The translations under genes and the position numbers were made by a program. A DNA stretch of 64,000 bases from JAJFUI01 sp039698035. Lineage in GTDB: Bacteria > Planctomycetota > Planctomycetia > Pirellulales > Thermoguttaceae. The stretch is from assembly GCA_039698035.1 (NCBI GenBank), contig JBDKSW010000003.1, forward strand, positions 175,105 to 239,104, read 5' to 3'. The notes beneath the pieces are model-generated. The model had not been told where the DNA came from. It saw nothing but the letters and a program-made list of their open reading frames with translations, and did not search any database. This document shows positions 44,960 through 53,773 of the stretch, piece after piece (within the stretch, counting starts at the first letter, position 1; the number at the start of each line of letters is the position of its first letter).

Positions 44960-47032
44960 ATGAATGACGAACAACCGCGCCAGCCTAACCGGCCGCCGCA
45001 GGACAGACCTCCTCTTTTGGGTGGCAATGCCGCTTGGTATCTGCTCGCTTTGGGGGCGGCCGCGCTGATTTTTATCAGCATGGTGGACGCCGGAGGGCGC
45101 ATCGAGCTCCGGTACATGGACTTGGTCAGGCTGATCGAACAGGGCACGCCCGCGAAAAACCTGAAGGCTCATATTGACGTGACGGTCGGACAGCCTGGCA
45201 AAGAGCGACAAGTTGTCCGCTATTCGGACCTCGACAATATCAAGATTGGGCCGAACGAAGTCACGGGGACGGTGACCCGCCAGGTCATGATGCCGACCGG
45301 CGAGAAGGGCCAAGTCGAGAAGCCGGAGCGCGAAGTGGCCTTCCACACGCCGCGTGTGGGTCTCGAAAACGACAACAACAAGCTTTTCGACCTTCTGAAG
45401 TCGCAAGGTTTTGCCGACGTGAGCGGCGAATCGGCGCCCAGCGGATGGAAGAGTTTGATGCCGATGTTCGTGCTGACGTTGGTCATCATGCTCATTTTCT
45501 TCTTCTGGATGCGACGCATGGGGGGGGCCGGCTCGGCGATGGCCTTTGGCCGGAGTCGGGGCAAGCTCTACGCCCAAGAGGATCTTGGCGTCACGTTCGC
45601 CGACGTGGCCGGCATCGACGAGGCGGTCGAGGAACTGCGTGAGGTGGTTGACTTCCTGCGGACGCCGGAGAAATATCAGGTTCTCGGCGGGCGCATCCCG
45701 AAGGGCATCCTGCTGGTCGGCCCGCCTGGCACCGGCAAGACGTTGCTGGCCAAGGCCATTGCCGGCGAGGCGGGCGTGCCTTTCTTCAGCCTATCGGGCT
45801 CGGATTTTGTTGAGATGTTCGTCGGGGTCGGCGCGGCGCGCGTCCGCGACATGTTCCAGCAGGCGCAGGCCAAAGCGCCCTGTATCGTGTTCATCGACGA
45901 GTTGGACGCCTTGGGCAAGACCCGCGGCACGAGCGTCGTGGGCGGCCACGACGAGCGCGAGCAGACGTTGAACGCGCTGCTGGTCGAGATGGACGGTTTC
46001 AGCAACAACAGCGGCGTGATCGTGATGGCGGCCACGAACCGGCCGGAAACGCTCGATCCGGCCCTGTTGCGGCCTGGGCGATTTGATCGCCACGTGCTGG
46101 TGGATCGGCCCGACGTTCGGGGCCGCGAGCAGATCCTGAAGGTCCACGTGGCCAAGGTGAAGCTGGACGCCGCGGTTGACCTTCACGCGGTCGCTCGCAT
46201 CACGTCGGGCTTTGTGGGGGCGGATTTGGCGAACCTGGTGAACGAGGCCGCGTTGCTGGCCGCCCGCAAGGCCAAGCCGACGGTCACGATGGAGGAGTTC
46301 AACGAGGGCGTGGAGCGCGTCACGGCTGGTTTGGAGAAGAAGCAGCGTGTGATGCACACGGAAGAGAAGCAGCGTGTGGCGTACCACGAGAGCGGTCACG
46401 CGCTGGTCGCCTACAGTCTGCCCAACACCGATCCGGTGCACAAGGTGTCGATCATTCCCCGCGGTCTGGCCGCCCTGGGCTACACGATGCAGCGGCCCGA
46501 GGGAGACCGGTACCTGATGACGCAGAGCGAGTTGGAAAGCCGCATCCAGGTTTTGTTGGCGGGGACCGTGGCCGAGGAGATTATTTTTGGCGACGTTTCG
46601 ACCGGCGCGCAGAACGACCTGGAGCGAGCGACGGAATTTGCCCGCAGCATGGTCATGGATTACGGGATGAGCCGACTTGGCCGAGTGACGTACCGTGAAG
46701 GTCGCCGCCCGGCGTTTTTGGCAGGCACCGACGATTTTCCGCGTGAGCGCACGCACAGCGAGGAGACGAGCCGCGAGATCGACCAGGAGATCGCTCGGAT
46801 CCTTGGCGAGGCGCTCGAGGGGGTTCGCGGCATCCTTCAGTCTCGGCGGCCGGCGTTGGTGGCGTTGGCCGAGCGTCTGATCGAGAAGGAAGTCATCGAC
46901 AACGAGGAGCTCAAGCAGCTTATCGAGGCCAACTCGCCGAGCGCCAGGATCGTGCCAGGCACGGCCGAGACGGGCCGACGGCCGGCCGAGCAATCGGGGG
47001 CGGCCGGCGAGCCGAAGACGGCCGGGGGCTGA
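44960..47032 (+). CDS. ftsH: ATP-dependent zinc metalloprotease FtsH
   Basis: 690 residues from the ATG at 44960. The membrane-bound AAA protease degrades misfolded membrane proteins and some regulators. A first helix (AWYLLALGAAALIFISMV) is followed by a periplasmic domain of about 125 residues and a second helix (FVLTLVIMLIFFFWM). Walker A GPPGTGKT is near residue 254, Walker B FIDELDALG near 311, the SRH segment NRPETLDPALLRPGRFDRH near 358-376, and the zinc site HESGH near 477-481. The third zinc ligand region with TGAQNDLERAT is present. The C-terminus is disordered. Confidence 0.96.
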   Translation: MNDEQPRQPNRPPQDRPPLLGGNAAWYLLALGAAALIFISMVDAGGRIELRYMDLVRLIEQGTPAKNLKAHIDVTVGQPGKERQVVRYSDLDNIKIGPNEVTGTVTRQVMMPTGEKGQVEKPEREVAFHTPRVGLENDNNKLFDLLKSQGFADVSGESAPSGWKSLMPMFVLTLVIMLIFFFWMRRMGGAGSAMAFGRSRGKLYAQEDLGVTFADVAGIDEAVEELREVVDFLRTPEKYQVLGGRIPKGILLVGPPGTGKTLLAKAIAGEAGVPFFSLSGSDFVEMFVGVGAARVRDMFQQAQAKAPCIVFIDELDALGKTRGTSVVGGHDEREQTLNALLVEMDGFSNNSGVIVMAATNRPETLDPALLRPGRFDRHVLVDRPDVRGREQILKVHVAKVKLDAAVDLHAVARITSGFVGADLANLVNEAALLAARKAKPTVTMEEFNEGVERVTAGLEKKQRVMHTEEKQRVAYHESGHALVAYSLPNTDPVHKVSIIPRGLAALGYTMQRPEGDRYLMTQSELESRIQVLLAGTVAEEIIFGDVSTGAQNDLERATEFARSMVMDYGMSRLGRVTYREGRRPAFLAGTDDFPRERTHSEETSREIDQEIARILGEALEGVRGILQSRRPALVALAERLIEKEVIDNEELKQLIEANSPSARIVPGTAETGRRPAEQSGAAGEPKTAGG

Positions 47033-47048
47033 GGGGGCCACAGTTCGC

Positions 47049-47077
47049 TTGCGGCGGTGGGCGAAGGCCGCTAGAAT
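47049..47077 (+). promoter_or_regulatory. Promoter giving a possibly leaderless mRNA
   Basis: TTGCGG (47049-47054), 17 bases, TAGAAT (47072-47077). The ATG of the next gene is at 47086, just where transcription would begin, and no Shine-Dalgarno sequence fits in between. Confidence 0.4.
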
Positions 47078-47085
47078 CGGCCTTC

Positions 47086-49446
47086 ATGTCTAACCTTATC
47101 ATCGAGCGCGTCACGACAAGTCGGCAGAAGAAGCAGTTTCTCAACTTTCCGTGGACGCTGTATCGGGACGATCCGAACTGGATTCCGCCGCTTCGCTATG
47201 ACCAGAAGGAGATGGTCGGGTACCGGCCGCACCCCTTCTACGCGCGCAACTCGATTCAAACCTTTCTGGCGCGTCGCGGCAACGAGGTCTGTGGACGAAT
47301 CGCGGCGATTCTCAACCAGGGGCACATCGCCCAATACAACGACCGCCGCGGGTTCTTCGGTTTTTTCGACTGCGTCGATGACCAAGAGGCGGCCAACGGG
47401 CTGTTCGACGCGGCCCGCCGCTGGTTCAACGACCAGGGCATTCAGAAGCTTCGCGGCCCGGTGAATCCGTCGCTGAACTACGAGGTTGGCCTGCTGATCG
47501 AGGGCTTCGACACGCCGCGGGTCTTCATGATGACCTACAACCCGCCGTACTATGCGCGGTTGATGGAGAATTATGGTTTTCGCAAGTGCCAGGACATGTA
47601 CGCCTTCTGGGGCCACGTGTCGATGCTGCCTGGCATCGCGGCCAAACTGACGCCTATTTCGGAGCAAATCGTCGAGCGTTACAACGTGAAAGTTCGCTCG
47701 CTCGACACGTCGCGGTTCCGCGAGGATGTCGAGTCGTTCCTGTCGATCTACAACCGATCGCTGGTCAACACGTGGGGTTTCGTTCCCATGTCGCCCGCCG
47801 AGGTGCGTCACATGGCGAGCGGGCTGCGTCAAATCATCGTGCCGGAACTAACCGTCGCCGTGGAGGTGGACGGGCACATGGTCGGGGCCTGTTTCGGACT
47901 GCCCGACTACAACCCCCGCATCAAGGACATCGACGGTCGGCTGTTTCCGTTTGGTTTCATCCACTTGCTGCGGAACCGCCGCGCAATCAAGCGGATTCGG
48001 GTCATCAGCACCAACGTGCTGCCCGAGTATCAGCGGCTTGGTCTGGGCCTCGTTTTGCTCACGGGCCTTGTTCCGAAGGCGATGGAGTGGGGACTGGAAG
48101 AAGCCGAGTTCTCGTGGGTGCTCGAATCGAACCGGCTTTCGTATGGCGCGCTGAAGAAGGGTGGCGCCAAGATCACGAAGACGTATCGCGTCTACGACAT
48201 GGACTGGTCGGCCGGCGACGATCAGAAGCCGGCCCCCGAAGGCCATGAGTCGGCCGCTGGAAGGAGCTCGTCGGTTGCGTTGGCGGCCGGCGCCGCGGCG
48301 TCGCTGTCGGTCCGTTCGCCGCTGGCGGTCCGGGAGTTGGTTGGGGGCCGCGATCTCGATCGGTTCGTTCGGTTGCCCTGGCGGATTTACGCGGAAGACC
48401 CGCATTGGGTTCCGCCGTTGATCAGCGAGGTCAAGGCGTTCCTGAATCGCCGCAAGCACCCGTTCTACAAGCACGGCGAAGCGACGACGTTTCTTGCGAC
48501 GCGCGGCGACGAAACCGTCGGACGCATTCTGGTCAGCGACGACGTGCTCTACAACAAGCAATCCGGCGGCAACGTCGGCTGTTTTGGCATGTTCGAGTGT
48601 CTCGACGACGCGCAGGCCGCCCAAGGGCTGCTCGACGCGGCGGCGGGCTGGCTTCGCGCTCGAGGCCGGACAAAAATTGTCGGCCCGGTGGACTACTCGC
48701 TGAATTACCCTTCCGGCTTGCTCATCGAGGGGTTCGACACGCCGCCGCGGGTGATGATGAACCATCATCGGCGCTATTACGCCAGCCTGCTGGAATCCTG
48801 GGGGCTACACAAGGCCAAGGATCTCGACGCCTGGTGGTTTGAAGACGCGCGCGATCTGGCCAACCAGTGGCGACGGCGGGCCGAGCGACTCGCCAAGCGT
48901 GGCAACATCCACATCCGTTCGTTTCGGCTCGACGACTTCGCGGCCGAGGTGCAACGCTGTCGCGAGGTGTACAACGCCACGATGGACAATCAGTGGATGT
49001 ACCCGCAACTGACGGAGGCCGAGTTCGAGACGCTCGCCAGCCAACTGCAGCGATTGGCCATCGCCGAGCAAGTGCTGTTGGCCGAGATTGACGGCCAAGT
49101 GGTGGGCACCAGCATCACGCTGCCCGACATCAACGAGGCGATTCGCCCGTTGAACGGTCGATTGACGCGGTTTGGCCTTCCGCTGGGCTTTCTGCGATTC
49201 CTTCGCGGCAAGCGCCGCATCAAGACGGCCCGCATGTTGGTCCTCAACGTGCTCGAAAAGTACCGCCGTCGCGGCGTCGCCGAACTGCTGATTCTCAAGA
49301 CGCTCGACTATGGCAAGAACCATTTGGGCTACACGGGCGCGGAACTGAGCTGGACGTTCGAGGAAAACCGCTCGGTGAACCGCACGATCGAAGCGGTCGG
49401 CGCCCGCCGTTACAAGACCTACCGCATCTACGAGCGAGACCTGTAA
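47086..49446 (+). CDS. Tandem-duplicated GNAT-like protein
   Basis: 786 residues made of two copies of one domain, about 1-380 and 420-786, joined by an Ala/Ser/Pro linker. Corresponding segments are FPWTLYRDDPNWIPPLRYD and LPWRIYAEDPHWVPPLISE; HPFYARNSIQTFLARRGNEV and HPFYKHGEATTFLATRGDE; LIEGFDTPR and LIEGFDTPP; ELTVAVEVDGHMVGACFGLPD and EQVLLAEIDGQVVGTSITLPD. The C-terminal part of each is GNAT-like (VLPEYQRLGLGLVLLTGL; VLEKYRRRGVAELLILKT). Cytoplasmic, substrate unknown. Family members are usually single-copy of about 370-400 residues. Confidence 0.75.
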   Translation: MSNLIIERVTTSRQKKQFLNFPWTLYRDDPNWIPPLRYDQKEMVGYRPHPFYARNSIQTFLARRGNEVCGRIAAILNQGHIAQYNDRRGFFGFFDCVDDQEAANGLFDAARRWFNDQGIQKLRGPVNPSLNYEVGLLIEGFDTPRVFMMTYNPPYYARLMENYGFRKCQDMYAFWGHVSMLPGIAAKLTPISEQIVERYNVKVRSLDTSRFREDVESFLSIYNRSLVNTWGFVPMSPAEVRHMASGLRQIIVPELTVAVEVDGHMVGACFGLPDYNPRIKDIDGRLFPFGFIHLLRNRRAIKRIRVISTNVLPEYQRLGLGLVLLTGLVPKAMEWGLEEAEFSWVLESNRLSYGALKKGGAKITKTYRVYDMDWSAGDDQKPAPEGHESAAGRSSSVALAAGAAASLSVRSPLAVRELVGGRDLDRFVRLPWRIYAEDPHWVPPLISEVKAFLNRRKHPFYKHGEATTFLATRGDETVGRILVSDDVLYNKQSGGNVGCFGMFECLDDAQAAQGLLDAAAGWLRARGRTKIVGPVDYSLNYPSGLLIEGFDTPPRVMMNHHRRYYASLLESWGLHKAKDLDAWWFEDARDLANQWRRRAERLAKRGNIHIRSFRLDDFAAEVQRCREVYNATMDNQWMYPQLTEAEFETLASQLQRLAIAEQVLLAEIDGQVVGTSITLPDINEAIRPLNGRLTRFGLPLGFLRFLRGKRRIKTARMLVLNVLEKYRRRGVAELLILKTLDYGKNHLGYTGAELSWTFEENRSVNRTIEAVGARRYKTYRIYERDL

Positions 49447-49642
49447 CGGCGGCGGCCGATTCGGCGCGCCGAGTGATGCGGGATGACGCCGCGCAGGGGG
49501 CAAGGCCGACGCGGGGCCGTCGGGCAAGCCGCCAGAACCACCTCAAAGGCCGGCGGCGAAACGGCCGTCCAGCGGACTGTCCACGAAAGAATCGGGACCG
49601 GCGGAGCTTTGAGCCGGTGCCGAGAAAACGAGAGGAGAAACG

Positions 49643-50599
49643 ATGAGTGCCGATTCGGGACGCATTCTTGACGACATTACCCAGTGCATCGGCGGGACTC
49701 CGCTCGTTCGGCTGCGGCGCATTACCGAGGGCTGCGCGGGCACGGTAGTTGCCAAGGTCGAGAGCTTCAATCCGTTGTGGAACATCAAGGACCGCGTTGC
49801 CGTCGCCATGATCGACGCGGCGGAGCGTGAGGGACGGATCGGCCCGGCGACGGTCATCGTCGAGCCGACGAGCGGCAACACGGGCATTGGCCTGGCGTTC
49901 GTCTGCGCGGCTCGGGGCTACCGGCTGATGGTCACGATGCCAGAGAACATGAGCGCGGAGCGGCGTCGGCTGCTCGCCGCGCTGGGCGCTGAAATCGTTC
50001 TGACGCCCCAGGCCGAGGCCATGCCGGGCGCGGTGCGCAAGGCCGAGGAGCTGGTGGCGGCGAATCCCAATTTCTACATGCCGCAGCAGTTCACGAACCG
50101 GGCGAACCCGGAAGCCCATCGTCGCACGACGGCCGAAGAGATTTGGCGGGACACGGCCGGCGCGGTCGATACGGTTGTGATTGCCGTGGGCACGGGGGGC
50201 ACGCTGACGGGCGTCGGCGAGGCCCTGAAGGCTCGCAAGCCGAGCGTTCGGGTGGTTGCGGTCGAGCCAACGGCAAGCCCGGTCATCGCTCAACGGTTGG
50301 CCGGTCGGCCGCTGGCGTACGGCAACCATGGCATTCAGGGCATCGGGGCCGGCTTCATTCCCGAAGTGCTGAACCTGGCCGTGATCGACGAAGTGATCGG
50401 CGTTTGCGACGAGGATGCGATGGAAACCGCGCGACAGTTGGCCCGTCGCGAGGGCATTCTGTGCGGCATCAGCTCGGGCGCCTCGGCGTGGGCGGCGCTT
50501 CAAGTGGCCCGGCGTCCGGATCAGGCGGGACGGCTGATCGTCGCCATTTTGCCGGACCTGGGCGAACGGTATCTCTCGACGCGGCTGTATCCGGAATAG
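49643..50599 (+). CDS. cysK: Cysteine synthase A
   Basis: 318 residues. The PLP-dependent enzyme joins O-acetylserine and sulfide to cysteine. TPLVRLRRITEG, the Schiff-base lysine Lys49 in NIKDRVAVAMI, PTSGNTGIGLAFV, the phosphate-binding GTGGTLTGVGE, and GILCGISSGASAW are all in place. The residues before the lysine (FNPLWNIKDR) differ from the common NPxxSVKDR. AGAGGAG is just upstream of the start. No serine acetyltransferase lies nearby. Confidence 0.93.
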   Translation: MSADSGRILDDITQCIGGTPLVRLRRITEGCAGTVVAKVESFNPLWNIKDRVAVAMIDAAEREGRIGPATVIVEPTSGNTGIGLAFVCAARGYRLMVTMPENMSAERRRLLAALGAEIVLTPQAEAMPGAVRKAEELVAANPNFYMPQQFTNRANPEAHRRTTAEEIWRDTAGAVDTVVIAVGTGGTLTGVGEALKARKPSVRVVAVEPTASPVIAQRLAGRPLAYGNHGIQGIGAGFIPEVLNLAVIDEVIGVCDEDAMETARQLARREGILCGISSGASAWAALQVARRPDQAGRLIVAILPDLGERYLSTRLYPE

Positions 50600-50725
50600 T
50601 CCTGGGACCGGCGGAAGAGGCCCCGAGCCATTGGCGTTGGCCAAGCCGCGTTCGCGGCCGATCGGCCTTCTGCAAACGGGCGAGCGGCAATCACGGCTGC
50701 GAGGATGCGGGTTTCAAGAAACATC

Positions 50726-50758
50726 AAGCGGCCCAGCCGACGTTCGACTGGGCCGCTT
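50726..50758. terminator. Hairpin between cysK and the Cys-rich gene
   Basis: AAGCGGCCCAG (50726-50736) and CTGGGCCGCTT (50748-50758) pair perfectly over 11 bp with an 11-base loop. There is no long T-run on either strand. It is located between convergent genes and is probably a bidirectional terminator. Confidence 0.65.
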
Positions 50759-50818
50759 GCACTGTGGTAAAGGAGTTTGCTCAGGCTCGGATCGGGGGTG
50801 AGCCCAAGCCTGACTCAC

Positions 50819-51367
50819 TTATTTGCAGCAAGCCGGGGCGCAGCAGCCAACAGCCTTGTCGCAGCAGCCGACTGGACGGCAGCAACGGACGCGATGGCAC
50901 CGCTCGCGGCAGCACTTTTCCTTGCAGACCTTGGTCTTGCAGACCTTCTCGCAGCACTTCGGGGCGGCGCAGGCCTTCTCGCAAGCCTTCGGGGCGGCGC
51001 AGACCTTCTCGCAGCACTTCGGAGCGCACATCGGACGGCAGGTGCGAACGCGATGGCACCGCTCGCGGCGGCACTTTTCCTTGCAGACCTTCTCGCAGCA
51101 CTTCGGGGCGGCGCAGGCCTTCTCGCAGCACTTCGGAGCGGCACAGGCCTTCTCGCAGCACTTCGGGGCGCAGGAACGCTCGCGGCAGCACTTGACGCGG
51201 TAGCACTTTTCCTTGCAGACCTTCACGTGGCAGGGCTCGCAGGCAGCCACGGCCTTGTCGCAGCAGCCAGCGACCTTGTCGCAGCAGCCAGCCTGGACGT
51301 TGGAGACGCTGACCACGGCCACCAAGGCCGCAATGGCCAACGCCGGCAACAGAATACGACGGAACAT
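50819..51367 (-). CDS. Secreted Cys-rich repeat protein
   Basis: 182 residues from the ATG at 51367, with AAGGAG 9 bases upstream. The signal peptide MFRRILLPALAIAALVAVVS ends at VQA before GCCDKVAG. The mature protein is dominated by CC pairs and decapeptide repeats such as APKCCEKACA, alternating with RERCHRVR basic blocks, about one Cys in four residues. It resembles a small relative of the YTV protein at 60.2 kb, in being basic, cysteine-rich and exported, but the repeat differs. A disulfide-linked cell-wall component is a plausible role; no family match was recognised. Confidence 0.75.
   Translation of the reverse strand: MFRRILLPALAIAALVAVVSVSNVQAGCCDKVAGCCDKAVAACEPCHVKVCKEKCYRVKCCRERSCAPKCCEKACAAPKCCEKACAAPKCCEKVCKEKCRRERCHRVRTCRPMCAPKCCEKVCAAPKACEKACAAPKCCEKVCKTKVCKEKCCRERCHRVRCCRPVGCCDKAVGCCAPACCK
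50930..51185. repeat. Coding repeats of the Cys-rich gene
   Basis: Roughly 30-base units such as CTTCTCGCAGCACTTCGGGG recur, matching the decapeptide CCEKACAAPK and variants. Confidence 0.7.
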
Positions 51368-51744
51368 GGGGGTACTCCTTGTTTGGGAAAGACCTTGTGG
51401 GATACTCGCGCGAAACAGCGCAGTAACGGGGTCTGAGTCCAATCTAGGATACTGCTATCGAACCGGGGCCCGCCGGTTCCTTAGTCCGGAACTTAATCCG
51501 CCGAAAACTCTTAAAGTTTGCCGTCCGTCTGTAACGCTCGTTGCGCGTGTATCAATAACTACGCTGGGCAGGCCCTGTTGCGACGATCACGGACAGCCTG
51601 CCTTTGTCGGAGGGAAACGAAAAAACCGCAGAAACGAACCGAAATCGCGCGACCCGCGTACCGCGTAACGTAGGGTTTTGTGTCGGTCAGCCAAGCGGCG
51701 TTGAGCGCGGCTTCGACCGTCGGCACTCGAGAAGAGGCATTGAG
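51368..51744. other. Intergenic region, no gene recognised
   Basis: 377 bases between the divergent Cys-rich and HPt genes. The frame of the HPt gene stays open to 51604, but the upstream part is atypical (many Arg/Asn). No clear promoter pair stands out. Confidence 0.35.
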
Positions 51745-52083
51745 ATGAGCCCGCATGACGACACGCAGACTTGCGTCTACTCGCAGCTCGGCAACGACCC
51801 GGACCTTGCGGAAATCGTCGCGATGTTCGTCGAGGAAATGCCGCAGCGCATCGCCGCGTTGCTTCAGCACCTTGAAGAGAAGGACTGGGAGTCTCTGCGA
51901 CGGATGGCCCACCAGTTAAAGGGCGCCGCCGGCAGCTACGGCTTCGAGTTAGTCTCGCCATCGGCCGGCCGGGTGGAATCGGCCATCCGCGATCAACAGC
52001 CGGAGCAGCAAATCCGGTTCTCGGTGCTCGAACTGGTCGATCTCTGTGGCCGCCTGCGAAGCGGTCAGCCGGGCGAGCCCTAA
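51745..52083 (+). CDS. Histidine phosphotransfer (HPt) protein
   Basis: 112 residues, a single HPt four-helix bundle. The phosphorylatable His56 is in MAHQLKGAAGSYGF, which fits the HPt consensus (A-H-x-L-K-G). EIVAMFVEEMPQRIAALLQ forms the preceding helix. The start ATG at 51745 follows GAAGAGGCA. It carries phosphate between a hybrid kinase and a response regulator; no partner is adjacent, so it is an orphan relay protein here. Confidence 0.85.
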   Translation: MSPHDDTQTCVYSQLGNDPDLAEIVAMFVEEMPQRIAALLQHLEEKDWESLRRMAHQLKGAAGSYGFELVSPSAGRVESAIRDQQPEQQIRFSVLELVDLCGRLRSGQPGEP

Positions 52084-52146
52084 ATGAAAGAGGCCGTGAG
52101 GCGCGTCGGCGACGCACCCCACGGCCGTGTGCCGGGTTCGTCTCGA

Positions 52147-53562
52147 TCAGGCGTGCGGCTTCGGTCCCATGCCGCGTGCCGCGAGTTCCAAGGCGACCAG
52201 ATAGGGGACGGGCTCGCTGCCCAACGCGTTGAGCACCGTTCCACCGGCCGTGAAACAGTAGGTGACCCAATCCGGTTGACCGTATTTTTCGAGCGCGGTC
52301 CCGCCTTCTCCTCCACCGACATAAACCTTGATGCCAGCGTCGGTCATCCGCTTGAGTTGGGCGATGAACTTCCGCGTGCCCTGCTCGAAACGGGCATCTT
52401 CGAACATGCCGAAGACGCCGTTGTGGAAAGCGACAGCGGCCGGCTTGTCGTCCTTGTGAGCGGCAATGAAATCGCTCACCGCCTTCTCGTACAAGGCGCT
52501 CGAGGCGGGGCCCACGTCGAACTGCTGGTTGCCCGGGCCGACCGAGGTTGCCACGGAGCCGTCGCCGAGCACAAAGTCGACCGGCAGGACGAAATCGATT
52601 CCCTTGGCGCGTCCTTGGGCCAGCATTTGCTTGGCCTGTTCGATGCGCTCGGCCGGAATATAGTAGGACTTGTCCTTGTGCGCAGGATCTTCCGACAGGC
52701 CAAGGTGGAAGGCCTTGCCTTCCAACTCGGCCGAAGCCTTTTTCAGGGCCATGGCCAGCGATCCGGCGGCGATGACTTTGCGGATTTTGCCGCGTCCGAT
52801 CATGGCTTCCAGGTCGTCGAGCTTGTCGATCTTTAGACCGCTGAAAACGACCATCTCGGCCCGCAGGCATTCTTTCAAATGGCCATCGAACTGCTCGGCC
52901 TCGTAACGGCCGAGGGCCACCTGATCCATCGCGGCCGGCACGGCGACGCTCGACGCATCGAGGCTGCCGGCGGAAAAGGCCTCGTGGACGTAAACCTTTG
53001 CCACCTTCGCGGCGAGTTCGTTGGCGAGCTTGGCCAGATCGGGCGCCAACTTGTCCAGGTCGGCTGCCTTGGCCTTCCACAAGACCCGTTCGATCGGATA
53101 CTTGCGGGTGTTCTGGAGCATGACGAGACCGCCCTCGGGGCAGTTGTTGAGGGCATCGACCGCCTCCTGCTTGACGGTCACTGTGGCCGGGTCGAGCCAA
53201 TCCTCGACGAACGTCACGGGGCAGCCCAGGATCTCGCTCAGGCGTGCGGCCACTTTGGCCAGCGACTTTTCCGGCTCGCGGCCGATGTGCCCAAAGATGA
53301 TCTGCTTCCAGCCACGGTCGCGACCGTACTGGAGCGTCTGTTTCATGCTGCGAAGGCGGATGTCGCCGTCGCCGACGGTCGGGCCGGGCTTGGCGTCCAC
53401 GTCGCCGCGAACCAGGACGGCCGTCCCGCGTGGCAGCTTTCCAAGGCAATCGAGCCGAGGAATGCCGGTCAGATATTGTTCCAACGTTTTGCGCGGTTCA
53501 CTGGAGTCGACGCCCAGAAGCTTGCGACACCAGGTCGCCATCGATTCGGTGGTCATAGACAT
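52147..53562 (-). CDS. Divergent phosphoglycerate kinase homologue
   Basis: 471 residues, with AGGAG ahead of the ATG at 53562. The whole PGK fold can be followed, but active-site motifs differ. The usual VDxN is VRGDVDAKPG; HLGRP is GHIGREP; ExLRFxxxE is QNTRKYPIE; the FGxAHRxH block reads EAFSAGSLDASS; GGxK is SGLKID; and the nucleotide GGGDxxxA is GGGEGGTAL. FHNGVFGMFE and LGDGSVAT are near normal. The loss of the conserved Arg/His of the FGxAHR motif suggests changed activity or a different substrate. Another PGK should exist elsewhere in the genome if glycolysis is complete. Confidence 0.7.
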   Translation of the reverse strand: MSMTTESMATWCRKLLGVDSSEPRKTLEQYLTGIPRLDCLGKLPRGTAVLVRGDVDAKPGPTVGDGDIRLRSMKQTLQYGRDRGWKQIIFGHIGREPEKSLAKVAARLSEILGCPVTFVEDWLDPATVTVKQEAVDALNNCPEGGLVMLQNTRKYPIERVLWKAKAADLDKLAPDLAKLANELAAKVAKVYVHEAFSAGSLDASSVAVPAAMDQVALGRYEAEQFDGHLKECLRAEMVVFSGLKIDKLDDLEAMIGRGKIRKVIAAGSLAMALKKASAELEGKAFHLGLSEDPAHKDKSYYIPAERIEQAKQMLAQGRAKGIDFVLPVDFVLGDGSVATSVGPGNQQFDVGPASSALYEKAVSDFIAAHKDDKPAAVAFHNGVFGMFEDARFEQGTRKFIAQLKRMTDAGIKVYVGGGEGGTALEKYGQPDWVTYCFTAGGTVLNALGSEPVPYLVALELAARGMGPKPHA

Positions 53563-53655
53563 TTGCGATACTCCTATTGGCTAAGCCATGAGATGGCAAG
53601 GTAGCAACAACTGCCGCGCCGTACAAGCGGGGGCGGCGGGGGATGCCGTCCCCGT

Positions 53656-53671
53656 CATTCCGAGCGCAGCG
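53656..53671. repeat. Dispersed CATTCCGAGCG repeat copy 2
   Basis: CATTCCGAGCGCAGCG matches the copy at 44740 in 15 of 16 bases and lies between the kinase and the lipoprotein genes. Confidence 0.4.
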
Positions 53672-53773
53672 GGGATGTTTTGCGGCGCTTGGCGAAATTT
53701 CTCGCTGCGATTCGTAGGATTTGCCCACAAGGTCTTTGCCGTGGCATCGGACCGTGCTGTTGGGCGACCTGGA

